DNA of 64,000 bases, taken from contig CM066293.1 of assembly GCA_033816765.1 (NCBI GenBank), positions 2,418,001 through 2,482,000 of the forward strand. Direction: 5' to 3'. The notes beneath the pieces are model-generated. The model worked only from the letters and a program-made list of their open reading frames with translations, made no database searches and was not told the DNA's origin. Positions 10,330 to 20,259 of the stretch are shown one piece after another; within the stretch, counting starts at the first letter, position 1; each line of letters opens with the position of its first letter. This DNA is from Nothopassalora personata. Its lineage: Eukaryota; Ascomycota; Dothideomycetes; Mycosphaerellales; Mycosphaerellaceae. The position numbers and the translations under genes were made by a program.

Positions 10330-11270
10330 GTCGCCGGGTAGCGAGAACCCCGGGACTAGTGCCCTAAATGAAAACTTCTAACTTATGCTCTAGTAACTGT
10401 ACTAGCGATAGGAAGAGATATAAGCTGAGTTAATTGCAACGCGCGCCGCTTTAAAAGAATCGGAAGACGCTCAACGTTAGTTAACACCTGTAGTCTCGCT
10501 ACTAGTTTATAATGAGACGACTACTAGTGACCTAATAAGACAGCTACTATAGACGCTAAACGCCGCCGCGCCCTCGCCGCGTACCGGAGAAGAACCGTCG
10601 GGTCCTAGAGGTTAGAACCCCCCTTCCTAGAACGGTAAGGTAGAGACATTCCGCGATTACTTCTTAAGGTTAAAGAGCTCTTTTAGGGTGCGATCCGCCC
10701 TAAAACCGACGCTCTCTAAGGAGTATTACTAGGACGCGATTAACGACACCTTACTAGCGAGAGAGCGTACTAGGATGCGGCACTTCTAGGACAAGAGAGA
10801 CGGCAAACTTAGGAAGGACCCCGTTACTTTCTTTACGCAACTCGAGAAAGTCTTCGGTAATAGCAACGAGCGCGCTAAGGCCCTAGAGTAGCTTACTAAG
10901 ATTAAGTATACGAACGGTTAACCTTAGTACGATTACTAGATGAAATTCGACGGACTCCTACTAAGCGCCGGCGGAGAGAACTAGAGCGACGACGCGAAGA
11001 TTAGTTACTTACGTAATACCTTCTCGAACCCCGTTCGGATGTACACGGCGGCTATACTAAAGAAGGAGGACTACTACGAGTTTACGGGGGAGGTCGAACG
11101 GATTATAACTAACCTCGAGGATACGGACCAGTTTAAAATAGCCTATAAGAGGTAGAAGGACAATAATAAGGACTCTAGTACGACCGCTATAGTTACTACC
11201 CGTTCTTTTACGAGAGCGGTCGTCCTATAGAGAGCGCCTTCACGCGGCGGACGACGTAAGTATCTTCGTT
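10330..11270 (+). pseudogene. RIP-degraded retrotransposon gag, plus strand
   Basis: The plus-strand frame reads as a capsid-type gag with Trp/Gln stop codons: DPVTFFTQLEKVFGNSNE, a basic and acidic helical region, AKISYLRNTFSNPV and EFTGEVERIITNLED. This is the usual layout of the gypsy-type gag central domain. It runs opposite to all other retroelement coding in the block, so it belongs to a separate element. I did not find its pol or LTRs. Confidence 0.55.
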
Positions 11271-11985
11271 ACGACGAAGAGAAACTAAGACTCTCTCTCT
11301 CGAAAAATACAAGCCTACTCGACTCGAAACAAGAAAAGACAGGTCGGACGAACCGAACGAACGAGATACGCTCAAAATCTACAAACAAGAACTCCGGAAC
11401 TGCGAGAAGGGAAAGCGACGTACATAGCGTACACGTCGCTCGAACAACGAAGGCGCTGTCTACCTGTCGTCCCGGCAAACCACGTAAACTGCCGGCTGGA
11501 ACCAAGAGAGGCGTTTAGGGGCGCAAACCACGTATACTGCACGGCTGGAACCAAGAGAGGCCGAGGGGGGGACGACAGCGAGGCCACTGCGACCGAGGAG
11601 CTACACTCGAGACCGGAGAACGCGACTGGATTGAAACAGAGGCAACGGGTGTTTCTTGGGATTTTGCTCGGTGCGTACGGGTACGGCCGGCTTGGCTTTT
11701 TAAAACAAGAACGAGACACGGGCGCAAAACTTGTCTCGCCCGGGGCAAGGCGACAAACCGCAATTCTCGACAAGACACGACTACCGGGTACGCGCGTACT
11801 ACGCCGCAATATATTCGATTTACGGTTCGAATAGCGAGCGTTGCTCGCATCTTTTAAGGAGTTTTTACGTCCGGGGTACGACGGGGCTTTTCTCCTTCTC
11901 TCAAATTTTGGTCTCGTTCTCGAGACCCGTGTTGCATAGTCTTTGACTCAAATAGCACGTTAATGGAATAATCAATCAATCAATA
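11271..11985. repeat. RIP-free segment of unknown repeat, about 0.7 kb
   Basis: Composition changes sharply here: CA and TG are common again and the TA-rich degraded pattern stops. Two near-copies of a roughly 40-bp unit (CAAACCACGTA...GGCTGGAACCAAGAGAGG) lie at about 11476-11512 and 11524-11560. The right end carries ATCAATCAATCAAT just before sequence of the old element's integrase. No TG...CA termini or target duplication are evident. It could be a late insertion such as a non-LTR 3' end or a non-coding repeat. The small frames here look accidental. Confidence 0.4.
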
Positions 11986-12566
11986 CCGTTATCGAGACAG
12001 TTTTTATTATACATCTTCGATCGCCTTGCGTGTTTCTTTATACACTTCCTTAAGAGTATCCGTCGTCACGATTGCTCTTTCGGCTTATAGGTGAGATCTA
12101 GGTGTTCTAAATAGGTTAGGATCTTTTCTAAAGTTCGTATAAAATAGTATCGTTAAAGTTGTCTCCGATTTGTGGTTGTTTAGTGCAATCTACGCTATTG
12201 GCAGTAATGAAACCTAGTTGTCTTATGCATAATTAATATAGTGTCGTAGGTATTGTTCTAGCGTCTAATTTATCCTTTCGGTTTGTCCGTCTATTTCCGG
12301 ATAATATGCTATTAATAGCTTATGTTTAATTCCGATCGTTCCTATAAGTGTCTTCTAGTAATTTAATGGAAATAGCTTATCTCTATCCGTTATAAACGCT
12401 TAGGGAAATCCTTAGTATCGGATAAGTCTATCTAGTACGAGGTATCCGAGCTACTCTATATTATACGTTTCCGATGTAGGAATGAAGTGTACGTATTTCG
12501 TAAGTCTATTAACTATAACTAGTATTATGTTGTATAGTTGTTTCGTAACTTAATCTCTTAACGGTA

Positions 12567-12758
12567 TGACACGAGGCCTACGAGTGTAAGAGGGAAACGT
12601 AGGGTGTAGGGAATAGAGACGTAGTTAGACGAAGTATCTAGAGGTAACGCGCGAAGTACGAAAGATAAAGCAAAGCGCCGAGGCGTCGCGCTAGCGCCGG
12701 GAGATCACGTGACCCTGATCACGTGACCGAACATCCAAATCAAGGTCGCTTCGTGACA
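12567..12758 (-). repeat. 3' LTR of element 1
   Basis: In element orientation it begins TGTCACGAAG and ends CCTCGTGTCA. U3 contains two TCACGTGA palindromes (12705-12712 and 12719-12726) in a 14-bp tandem. The pol stop codon lies inside this LTR. Confidence 0.95.
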
Positions 12759-15700
12759 GTACCCCCCCCTCCACGAGACGAGCTCCTGCGACGTCGTTCA
12801 GGCTATTGCGTTGCGTGCCAGTTGCACTTGCGTGCTTGCTGGTATTGCTTGTTCGCTGCTCATCATATGACGGCTGACTGCTGGTGTGCGAGTGTTGTTG
12901 CATGGTCTCACCCATTGAAGAGGTAGGCCGCTTTGAAGAACTTCCATCCAGCCGAATGCCTTCTGCGAGTGAGTAGAAAGGAGGCGTGGACTTCGTAGGC
13001 GGTGTGGCGTCTCCGGAGATCACTGCGAGACCATAAACTGAGACGCTAAATACGTGCGCCATGAACTCATCGTCAACCTCCGTAGGTCGTGGCTTGTCTG
13101 GGTATGCGCGGTGAAATTCTTGCACCAGCTCCTCAGCACCTGGCAGCAGTGAGGTGTATGGGCGTTCGCTCATTGTGCCGTCCTTCCACAAAACCTTGTA
13201 CCAGACTTTGCGGTATTTTATCCTTGAGTCAACCACCTCTTGAACTTCCCATTCAGTCGATTCTTTACCATCTCTTACTATTTCGAGCGGCGGCGGCGGC
13301 GGCAGGTGCTGTCCAGGCAGCGGGTCTTCGGGTGCGCGGCGTAGGAGACTCGAGTGGAAAACATCGTGGAGGTGGGCGAGATCAGAGTTAGGTGGGAATC
13401 GCAGGCGGTAGGAACGGCGCCCAATAGGCTCGACGACTTCGAAGGGACCGAATGCTTTACTGTCGAGTTTCTTGGATGGTCGTGTAGTGCGGATGTTGCG
13501 TGCGTCGAGGAAGACTTTGTCGCCCTTTTGGAAATTTGGTGCGGGTGCACGTGCCACATTAGCTTGATCCGTGTTCTTGGCTTGGGTCCAAGCGTGCTCC
13601 GCTCGCATTTGCTCGAGCACGGCCTGTGTGAATTGCTCAAAGTCTCTGAGGTTGTCTGCAAAGGTGTCGGCTGCATCAAGCTGTTTCACCTTGTCTGCCG
13701 TGACTTGTGGACGGGCTTCAGATGGCTTCACATTCATCCCTAAGCTCGGGTGCCTTCCTGTGTTCGCAAAGAATGGTGTAACGCCTGTGCTGGCAGCTAC
13801 ATGGTTGTTCATCGCGAATTCCGCGGTCGGCAGCCAGTTAACCCAGTCGTCCTGGAGATAGTTACTGAAAGCTCGCAAGTATTGCTCTAACGCTTGGTTA
13901 GTTCGCTCCGATTGACCGTCGGTCTCTGGGTGGAAGGAAGTTGACAGGTTTTGTTTGATGCCGAGCCGCTGGCAGAGTCGTTCCCAGAAGGCGCTTACAA
14001 ACTGCGTCCCGCGGTCTGACACAAATATTTCTGCGACGCCGTGATGGGGCATAATGTAATGGTAGTACAGGTCAGCTGTGTGTTCTGCATCCATACGGTC
14101 CGTAGGGATGAAGTGCACCTGCTTGGAGAGCATGTCTGTTACTGTCAGGATATTGGTGTATGTCTTGCCATCTCTGCGAGATTTGCTAGGCGGCAGGTCG
14201 ACTATGAAGTCCATGGCGACGTGTTTCCAGACGTCCGGTGGTGTACGATGGGCGGAGAGCGTCCCTTGGTACCGTGAACGAGACGGTGTTGATCTCCTAC
14301 AGATGTAGCAGTTGCGCACGTATTGGGTGATGTCTTTCTGCATGAAAGGCCACCATAGGTCATGGCGTAGAATCAGTTCGTGTGTGCGTGCCATGCCTTG
14401 ATGCCCAGCAAGAGGCGCGTCATGGTAGCTCTGCACTATCTTTGTGCGTAGGTTGCGGTATTCCGGCACAAACAGCCTGTTGTTCACGTACAGCCTCCCG
14501 TCTTGCATGCGGCACTCTGAAGCTGTAATCTTGCGCTGTTGCAGAAACTCAGACGTCTTGCGGTCGCGGAGATCTTTCTGAAGGCGCTTCATACGCATGC
14601 TGAAGCGTGGGTCCTTGTAAGCTGTATTGAGCATTGAGAGCACGTTGTCGTCCGAGTCTGCTGGTTGCTGCAACTCCGGCCAGTCTTCCTTGGGAGTGTC
14701 TGGCTCGTTGGGCGTTGGCTGGTCAGGGACTGTCGCCAGATCTGACCCGTCTTCTAGCGCTTGTTCAGGTGCCTTATGCTCGTCATCTTTTGGGACTTCG
14801 GGGATGTTCGCATTCTCGTCGTCCGCATTCTCGTCGTTCGCTTTGTTGGCCAGCCTAGCGCTTCGTCGAGGTTCTGTAGGCGGGTCCGTGGTGATTGCGA
14901 ATGCGGAGACTATATCCAGGTTATCCGGCTTCAAGATGGTTTGTTCGCGGTACTGTGTCCGTGCATCAATCCCTTCAGGCAGGTCTTGGGAGCGTCTCGT
15001 CAGGCTGTCCGGTTTGGTGCCCTGGACGCCCGGTCGATACGTGATCTTGAAGTTGAATTGTGACAGGAACTCGGCCCACCTAGCCTGGCGCTGGTTGAGT
15101 TGCTTCGTGGACATAAACCACTCCAGGTTCTTGTGATCTGACAGCACTCGGATGGGTTTCTGGTCATCCGCCTCTGGCACTAGTTCGTACTGCCATTCTT
15201 CGAACGTCTTGACAATAGCGAGCAGCTCCTTGTCGTAGATGTCGTAGTTGCATTCTTGCGGACTCATCTTCTTGGAGAAGTAGGCTATCGGCTTGAGCAG
15301 AAACTCGCCTTCCTTCTCCGGATCTGGGTGCTTCTGGGACAGAACGCCTGCAGTTACGTAGTCTGACGCATCCGTCTCAATCCAAACTTCCAGTCCTGGT
15401 TGGAAGTGTGCCAGGATTGGTGCTGAGACGAATCGCTTCTTCAGCTTATCGAATGCTTGCTGGCATCCCTCGTCCCACTGCCAGGGTGTATCTTTCTTTG
15501 TCAGTGCTGTGAGCTTGCGCACGACTCTTGAATACTCATAGATGAAGCGTCTGTAGAAACCACTGAACCCGAGGAACGCAAGGACGTCCTTGACGTTCCG
15601 GGGTGTCTCCCAGTTCTGGATTGCTTCAACCTTAACTGGATCCATCTCGATACCTTCGGTAGTGACAATAAGGCCAAGGTACTTGATCTTCTTGACGAAG

Positions 15701-17196
15701 AATTCGCTCTTGTCAATGTCGATAGGCATACCGGCTTCGCCTACTTTCTTAATGACTGCTCGTACGTGCTGGACATGTTCTTCTTCGCTGTCGCTGTAGA
15801 TGAGAACATCGTCAAGATAGACTGTGCAGAACCGATCGAGGTACTCTCGCAGTACTTCATTGATTCGTCTCTGCCAACTGCTTGGCCCGTTGCAGAGCCC
15901 GAACGGCATAACCTTGAACTCGTAGAGGCCATATCTTGTGATGAAGGCTGTCAGCCATTCCTGTCCATGCGCAATGCGAAGGTTGTTGAATGCTGCTACG
16001 ATGTCGAGTTTCGAGAACATCTTGGCCTTAGCCAGACGATCCAGGGTTTCTCGGATCAAAGGAATAGGATATCGGTCCTTAATCGTGAGGGCGTTCAATG
16101 CTCTGTAATCGACGCATACGCGCAGTCCACCACCAGGCTTCTTGACAATGAGCAGTGGTGATGCGCAGGGCGACTTGCTTTCTTGCAATGAACCGTTTGC
16201 AAGGCCATCGTCGAGAAACTTCCGTACCACGGCCAACTGCTCAGCATTCATTGGGATCATCTTGCGATAAGGCGGTGTAGTACCTGGTTTGAGCTTAATC
16301 TCATGGTCACTAGGACCATGCTCAGGCAGTACAAACTCCGACTTGTGCTTGAAGTACAGAGCTAGATCCTTAAGCACTGCTGGCAGCTTTTCTTCTGGGT
16401 TCGACTTCTTGCACGCTGTCATGAAGCGTTCCCAGTCCTCTGGCGCCATCGCGAAGCATGAAAGTTGTTCTCCCTCCCCCCCAAACGGATCTTGCGGTGG
16501 CGGCTTATCGGGTGGTTCGGGTGGGACGTCGTCAGGTGGTGGTGTTAGGTCTTCAGGCCAAAGGGCAAAGAGCTGATTGTCCTTATCCTTTGACATCTTC
16601 ATGAACGCTTGCGCACTGACGATGTCGATATCATCAGAGCTGTGAAAGTCAGGGTCGACGTTGTGGGTCTTGCCGCGACGATCTATTGTTACGACGCAGA
16701 CCAGACTTCTGAAGTTATGGTTCAAGCAGCAGTTCGTGCTGTTGAAGGTCATTGTCCTGTTCTTGAAGCTGATCTCGGGGTCATGTTGTTCTAGCCATGA
16801 CATTCCGATGACGATGTCATATGTGTCAAGGTCTGTAACGTAGTACAGATCCTGGTCGCGATGTGCTCCGACGTCCAGGGTGACGAGGACTGCATGTGTT
16901 ATCATAGAGCGGTGCCCGTCCGCAAGTCGCAAACGCTTAGGTTTCGCAAGAGGGATAAGGTCAAGGTGATGTGTGCGCACGAAGTTGTTATGGATGAAGA
17001 GGTCTGTTGCGCCTGTGTCGATCAAACTTTTTGCATTATGAGGTCCTAGTCTACTGTGTACCTTTGCAGAGCATACAAGGTGTTTGCCCTGTCTAGGCTG
17101 GACAGTGACGTTCTGGATGCCTCCTGCTGTCTCGGCACAAGACAGTGCAAGTTCGTTGTTGTCATAATCGTCATCTCTTAGGGTGCAAAGGTTCAT
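12691..17196 (-). CDS. pol: Pol polyprotein of element 1
   Basis: 1501 codons from the first ATG; the frame is open further upstream to the gag slippery site, so the natural product is probably a Gag-Pol fusion. Domains in order: aspartic protease with LIDTGATDLFI (about residues 60-70); reverse transcriptase with KLDIVAAFNN, MPFGLCNGPSSWQ and the catalytic YLDD; RNase H with ETDASDYVTAGVL and YDKELLAIVKTFEEW; integrase zinc finger ending CYICRR; DDE core with MDFIVDLPPSK, SDRGTQF and HPETDGQSERTNQALEQYL; then a chromodomain-like region with WEVQEVVDSRI and LWKDG. All catalytic motifs are intact. The last codons run through the polypurine tract and about 68 bases into the 3' LTR, so the C-terminal tail is coded by cis-acting DNA. 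Confidence 0.95.
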   Translation of the reverse strand: MNLCTLRDDDYDNNELALSCAETAGGIQNVTVQPRQGKHLVCSAKVHSRLGPHNAKSLIDTGATDLFIHNNFVRTHHLDLIPLAKPKRLRLADGHRSMITHAVLVTLDVGAHRDQDLYYVTDLDTYDIVIGMSWLEQHDPEISFKNRTMTFNSTNCCLNHNFRSLVCVVTIDRRGKTHNVDPDFHSSDDIDIVSAQAFMKMSKDKDNQLFALWPEDLTPPPDDVPPEPPDKPPPQDPFGGEGEQLSCFAMAPEDWERFMTACKKSNPEEKLPAVLKDLALYFKHKSEFVLPEHGPSDHEIKLKPGTTPPYRKMIPMNAEQLAVVRKFLDDGLANGSLQESKSPCASPLLIVKKPGGGLRVCVDYRALNALTIKDRYPIPLIRETLDRLAKAKMFSKLDIVAAFNNLRIAHGQEWLTAFITRYGLYEFKVMPFGLCNGPSSWQRRINEVLREYLDRFCTVYLDDVLIYSDSEEEHVQHVRAVIKKVGEAGMPIDIDKSEFFVKKIKYLGLIVTTEGIEMDPVKVEAIQNWETPRNVKDVLAFLGFSGFYRRFIYEYSRVVRKLTALTKKDTPWQWDEGCQQAFDKLKKRFVSAPILAHFQPGLEVWIETDASDYVTAGVLSQKHPDPEKEGEFLLKPIAYFSKKMSPQECNYDIYDKELLAIVKTFEEWQYELVPEADDQKPIRVLSDHKNLEWFMSTKQLNQRQARWAEFLSQFNFKITYRPGVQGTKPDSLTRRSQDLPEGIDARTQYREQTILKPDNLDIVSAFAITTDPPTEPRRSARLANKANDENADDENANIPEVPKDDEHKAPEQALEDGSDLATVPDQPTPNEPDTPKEDWPELQQPADSDDNVLSMLNTAYKDPRFSMRMKRLQKDLRDRKTSEFLQQRKITASECRMQDGRLYVNNRLFVPEYRNLRTKIVQSYHDAPLAGHQGMARTHELILRHDLWWPFMQKDITQYVRNCYICRRSTPSRSRYQGTLSAHRTPPDVWKHVAMDFIVDLPPSKSRRDGKTYTNILTVTDMLSKQVHFIPTDRMDAEHTADLYYHYIMPHHGVAEIFVSDRGTQFVSAFWERLCQRLGIKQNLSTSFHPETDGQSERTNQALEQYLRAFSNYLQDDWVNWLPTAEFAMNNHVAASTGVTPFFANTGRHPSLGMNVKPSEARPQVTADKVKQLDAADTFADNLRDFEQFTQAVLEQMRAEHAWTQAKNTDQANVARAPAPNFQKGDKVFLDARNIRTTRPSKKLDSKAFGPFEVVEPIGRRSYRLRFPPNSDLAHLHDVFHSSLLRRAPEDPLPGQHLPPPPPLEIVRDGKESTEWEVQEVVDSRIKYRKVWYKVLWKDGTMSERPYTSLLPGAEELVQEFHRAYPDKPRPTEVDDEFMAHVFSVSVYGLAVISGDATPPTKSTPPFYSLAEGIRLDGSSSKRPTSSMGETMQQHSHTSSQPSYDEQRTSNTSKHASATGTQRNSLNDVAGARLVEGGVLSRSDLDLDVRSRDQGHVISRR
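12762..12772 (-). promoter_or_regulatory. Polypurine tract of element 1
   Basis: In element orientation GGAGGGGGGGG lies three bases (TAC) before the 3' LTR start TGTCACG, the position of the plus-strand DNA primer. It is inside the pol frame, where it codes for part of LVEGGVL. Confidence 0.8.
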
Positions 17197-17246
17197 CTCT
17201 TCTTCATGTTCTTCGTTTGAGCAAGGCTTAGGGTCGCGACTTGACT

Positions 17247-19907
17247 CTAAGCCTGAGCATTTCCCTGGTCGGGGGCTGCTGTTGGTGCTTCGGTGGCAAG
17301 GGCGGCGAGGCGAGTAGTGTCGCCCACACCATGCTGACGGCGGAACTCGTCGACGCTCATCTCTCTAGTAATGAGGTTGCTGAAGTCCCAATTGCCCTTG
17401 TTGTAGTGGAAGGGGCAAGCTGGATCCTGTGGCAAGACGTGCGTACGGTCGGTACGACGACAGCGCCAGCATTGGCCATTAGCTGCCATTGCTTCCTTCT
17501 GTTCCTTGGTCAATTGACCGACCACTTTCCAAGAGGCAGGCAGGATGCGGGTAACTGGCTCGCTGCGCTTCTTGTTCTTTCGCTCGTTGCCGGTCTCGGT
17601 GTTGGATGTGGTCATGGCGGCATTACCGATGATGGTAGTGTTGCCTAGTGCGCTGCCACCGCGGCCACGGGTGTTGCGGTTGCCATTGCCATTGCCTGTA
17701 GGGGGAGCCGGTGCTTCGGACTTGTACATCTTGATGAGCTGATCACTCTCCTCGAGATCGTAGCCAGCTTGTTGGAACTCGGCGAAAGAGTCACCACGCT
17801 CCTTCTTGAGCTCGTTCTGCCACTTAGGTGTGAGACGTGTCCACAGCTTGCGGGATGACATCTCTTCTCCTGCCTTCAAACATAGAGTCTTGTACTTAGT
17901 GACAAATGCGGTGAAGGTCTCGGTGTTCACCATCTTCAGGTTGGCGAGCTCTGCTTGCGCCTTCTCTACTGTGTCCTTGTCACCGAACTGCTTGTCGAGA
18001 TCTGCCCACATCTGTTCCAATGACTCCCAAGCTTCGCTGTTGATGTTGGCGTCCGTGAAGTCGAAAGGGAAGCCGGAAGTGCGGTCGCGGACGTAATCGA
18101 GGATCTCGAACATGGGCGTGCTCTCATCATAAGACGCGCGAATCTTACCATCCATAGCGATCTTCCAGTTCTTGTACGGTGGCTTGCCGTTGTTGTCGAA
18201 CTTCTCGGGGTGATCGCGCTTTGTTTTGGACTGGTAGAAGTACGAAGAGGACGTTGACAGCGCAGGTGTTGGGCGAACACTCCGGTTGATGCCCGGGGCA
18301 GGAGTGCGAATGCCGGTCTCACGAATAGTGCGACCTCCGTCTCCGTTGCCGAACAGTCCACCGTTGGTGCTGTATGCGTTTTCGACTTGTGGGGTGGTGC
18401 GACGGCTCTCACGAAGGCCTGTACCCTTAGCAGGCTTAGGTGCTGCACCGGTAGCGCCGACCTGTGCTTCCAGCTGCGTGATGCGATCTGCCATCTGCTT
18501 AATGGTGTTGTCACGTTCGTCGATGTCGTCCATGAAACCGTCACAGTCGGTCTCCGCGGACTTGAGGTTGGCAAGGTGGATTCTGGCTTCTTCCTGTGCC
18601 TGCTTCAGCTTCTCATTCAGGTCCTCGATCTGATCTGCTGCGGTGTCGAGCTTGCCGACCGCAGTGTCGTTTTCTTGGCGAAGATCAGAGATCTTGCTAT
18701 TTAGATTCTTGACGATCTTCCTGTGGGTAGCCTGGTCCTGGTTGTAGACGTTCTCGAGCTGTTCGTAGTTGTCCTGAATTTCCATGAGCGTGGCGCCCAT
18801 ATCCTTAAGGGCCTGCAGCCAGGTGTTTGGGTGCTTCCGCACTTTGGAGATGAAGTCGTTCGCGGTGACTGCCCGATAATCCTCCGCTTCGTAGTAGTCG
18901 GTGTTGTGGTTGACGAAGTTATTCATGTCGATGTAGTCCTCTTCCGGTTCTTCTCGCTCTGCCGCGGACTCCATCTGTTGTAGCGGACTCGGTCCCACCT
19001 TAGCCTTCACAGGCTTCGGTGCTGGCAGTGGTGGTGTCGGGGCGCGTGGTGGTAGAACCGGGTAGGACACCGATGGCTTTGGACTCGCTCGACGGCTTTG
19101 GCGTTCTTGAGGTTGAGACTGAGAACGACCGATAGTATCTTGGGAGTATGCACCCGGGACTTGGGATGCAATCCTCGATGTAGCGGACATGAGCGAGCTG
19201 TCGAGCTCTTGCTCTGTTCGTGTCGTGAAACCGTGGCGGTCACGGTCACGGTTGATGGGTGATGGGCGACGGCCTGGCACAGTCGAAGGCAACGCCGCTG
19301 CTTGTCGCTGCAGGCTTCTGGACTCGCGGGAGGCTGGAAGAGCTGCTGCTGCGCTTCTGACAGCGGCTACTCGAGTAGCCCACTGAGTTGCGGTGTTGTC
19401 ATAGTCTGGGACTCCTGACTTGGACTCCTCAAACAACTTCTGCATGTCCTGGAGCTTGAAGATGCGTGTAGCTACATCTTCTTCGTCGTTGAATTGGGTT
19501 TCACCTGTCGCGTCTAGCTCGCGCAGGTCGAACATGCCTTGAGGTAGTTGGTATGACGAATTGGTATCGAGATCATCCTCATCTTCATCCTCGATCTCGT
19601 CCTCCTCGGGCTCATCGTCGATCTCATCTTCTTCGGCCTGCACTGTCACATGCGGCTGTCCTCCAGACTGAGGTGGTGACTTCGGCGACTCGACGACAGG
19701 TGCATCCTGCGTCTGCTCTTCCTCGCCGTTCAGGCCATGCCGCCTCAGTGCTTCCTCGCTCTTGTGCTGCCGCAGGGCTTGCCGCCCTCGGAGCCTAACT
19801 TCCTCGATTTCGGCGTCTCGAGTCTTGGTTGATTCGGGGTGTTGTTCTTGATGTCTCTTCAGTGCTGCGGCGATGGCGTCGCCGGGCTCGTTGTCGTCTG
19901 TAGTCAT
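17247..19907 (-). CDS. gag: Gag protein of element 1
   Basis: 886 residues. The N-terminal half is acidic and low-complexity (Glu/Asp runs), followed by a long heptad-rich coiled coil (about residues 370-480). The capsid-type domain (about 560-760) includes KTKRDHPEKFDNNGKPPYKNW and FVTKYKTLCLKAG. A basic Gly/Asn/Arg stretch precedes a zinc-knuckle-like motif CWRC-x6-H-x7-C near the C-terminus, with wider spacing than the standard CX2CX4HX4C. Gag packages the element RNA into virus-like particles in the cytoplasm. The last codons are GAC CAG GGA AAT GCT CAG GCT TAG, which include a frameshift heptamer. Confidence 0.93.
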   Translation of the reverse strand: MTTDDNEPGDAIAAALKRHQEQHPESTKTRDAEIEEVRLRGRQALRQHKSEEALRRHGLNGEEEQTQDAPVVESPKSPPQSGGQPHVTVQAEEDEIDDEPEEDEIEDEDEDDLDTNSSYQLPQGMFDLRELDATGETQFNDEEDVATRIFKLQDMQKLFEESKSGVPDYDNTATQWATRVAAVRSAAAALPASRESRSLQRQAAALPSTVPGRRPSPINRDRDRHGFTTRTEQELDSSLMSATSRIASQVPGAYSQDTIGRSQSQPQERQSRRASPKPSVSYPVLPPRAPTPPLPAPKPVKAKVGPSPLQQMESAAEREEPEEDYIDMNNFVNHNTDYYEAEDYRAVTANDFISKVRKHPNTWLQALKDMGATLMEIQDNYEQLENVYNQDQATHRKIVKNLNSKISDLRQENDTAVGKLDTAADQIEDLNEKLKQAQEEARIHLANLKSAETDCDGFMDDIDERDNTIKQMADRITQLEAQVGATGAAPKPAKGTGLRESRRTTPQVENAYSTNGGLFGNGDGGRTIRETGIRTPAPGINRSVRPTPALSTSSSYFYQSKTKRDHPEKFDNNGKPPYKNWKIAMDGKIRASYDESTPMFEILDYVRDRTSGFPFDFTDANINSEAWESLEQMWADLDKQFGDKDTVEKAQAELANLKMVNTETFTAFVTKYKTLCLKAGEEMSSRKLWTRLTPKWQNELKKERGDSFAEFQQAGYDLEESDQLIKMYKSEAPAPPTGNGNGNRNTRGRGGSALGNTTIIGNAAMTTSNTETGNERKNKKRSEPVTRILPASWKVVGQLTKEQKEAMAANGQCWRCRRTDRTHVLPQDPACPFHYNKGNWDFSNLITREMSVDEFRRQHGVGDTTRLAALATEAPTAAPDQGNAQA
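17259..17265 (-). promoter_or_regulatory. -1 ribosomal frameshift heptamer, element 1
   Basis: In gag frame the bases read G GGA AAT, fitting the X XXY YYZ rule, three sense codons before the gag stop TAG (17249-17247). Slipping one base back enters the pol frame, which has no stop from here to the pol ATG at 17196 and onward. Confidence 0.82.
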
Positions 19908-20051
19908 GATCGCGGGCGATTGGCAGATCGGGTCGCGAAAGGGTAGGTAGGTGTGTCGGTAGTTATAGTAGTCGCTGTCGCAGTCGGCAGCGGCGGTACT
20001 TTCCTGATGTTTCTGCAGCGCAGTGCATGTAGATAATCGGAAAGAAGGGTG

Positions 20052-20060
20052 GTCTAACTA
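20052..20060 (-). promoter_or_regulatory. Primer-binding site of element 1, self-complementary to its LTR
   Basis: In element orientation, two bases (GT) after the 5' LTR end comes TAGTTAGAC. Its exact complement GTCTAACTA lies inside the same LTR at 20126-20118 (minus strand). No TGG-type tRNA primer site is present. This fits Tf1-like self-priming, in which the RNA 5' end folds back as primer; the start of R at 20126 is inferred. Confidence 0.7.
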
Positions 20061-20062
20061 AC

Positions 20063-20254
20063 TGACACGAGGCCTACGAGTGTAAGAGGGAAACGTAGGG
20101 TGTAGGGAATAGAGACGTAGTTAGACGAAGTATCTAGAGGTAACGCGCGAAGTACGAAAGATAAAGCAAAGCGCCGAGGCGTCGCGCTAGCGCCGGGAGA
20201 TCACGTGACCCTGATCACGTGACCGAACATCCAAATCAAGGTCGCTTCGTGACA
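20063..20254 (-). repeat. 5' LTR of element 1
   Basis: 192 bp, same as the copy at 12567-12758 by eye over the full length. It should contain the promoter. If R starts at 20126, U3 is about 128 bp and R-U5 about 64 bp. Confidence 0.95.
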
Positions 20255-20259
20255 CGGTA

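Larger units (their letters stand above)
8041..12561. repeat. RIP-degraded transposon sequence, left part
   Basis: This stretch lacks long open frames, is very rich in TA, TAG and CTA, and is poor in CA and TG, as expected after RIP. Within it I can place a solo LTR, a helicase relic, a plus-strand gag relic, a segment that escaped RIP, and the integrase end of the old minus-strand gypsy element; all are listed separately. About 8446-9000 and 10090-10320 hold nothing I can identify. Confidence 0.8.
12567..20254 (-). mobile_element. Intact Ty3/gypsy retrotransposon 1, 7688 bp
   Basis: It is bounded by two 192-bp LTRs (12567-12758 and 20063-20254) that look identical base for base, with target duplication CGGTA (12562-12566 and 20255-20259). 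Gag (886 codons) and Pol (1501 codons) are both open and in the -1 frame arrangement. Polypurine tract, self-complementary primer site and slippery heptamer are all present. There is no RIP damage although it sits inside the integrase of a RIP-degraded element. Domain order protease-RT-RNase H-integrase-chromodomain-like tail places it with Tf1/chromovirus-type gypsy elements. It is probably recent and possibly active; activity is not shown. Confidence 0.96.

Noticed and set aside
11269..11850. Overlapping minus-strand frames of 78-145 codons in the RIP-free island
   Set aside because: They are Arg/Ser/Val-rich without motifs, and two frames overlap over the same bases; open by composition only.
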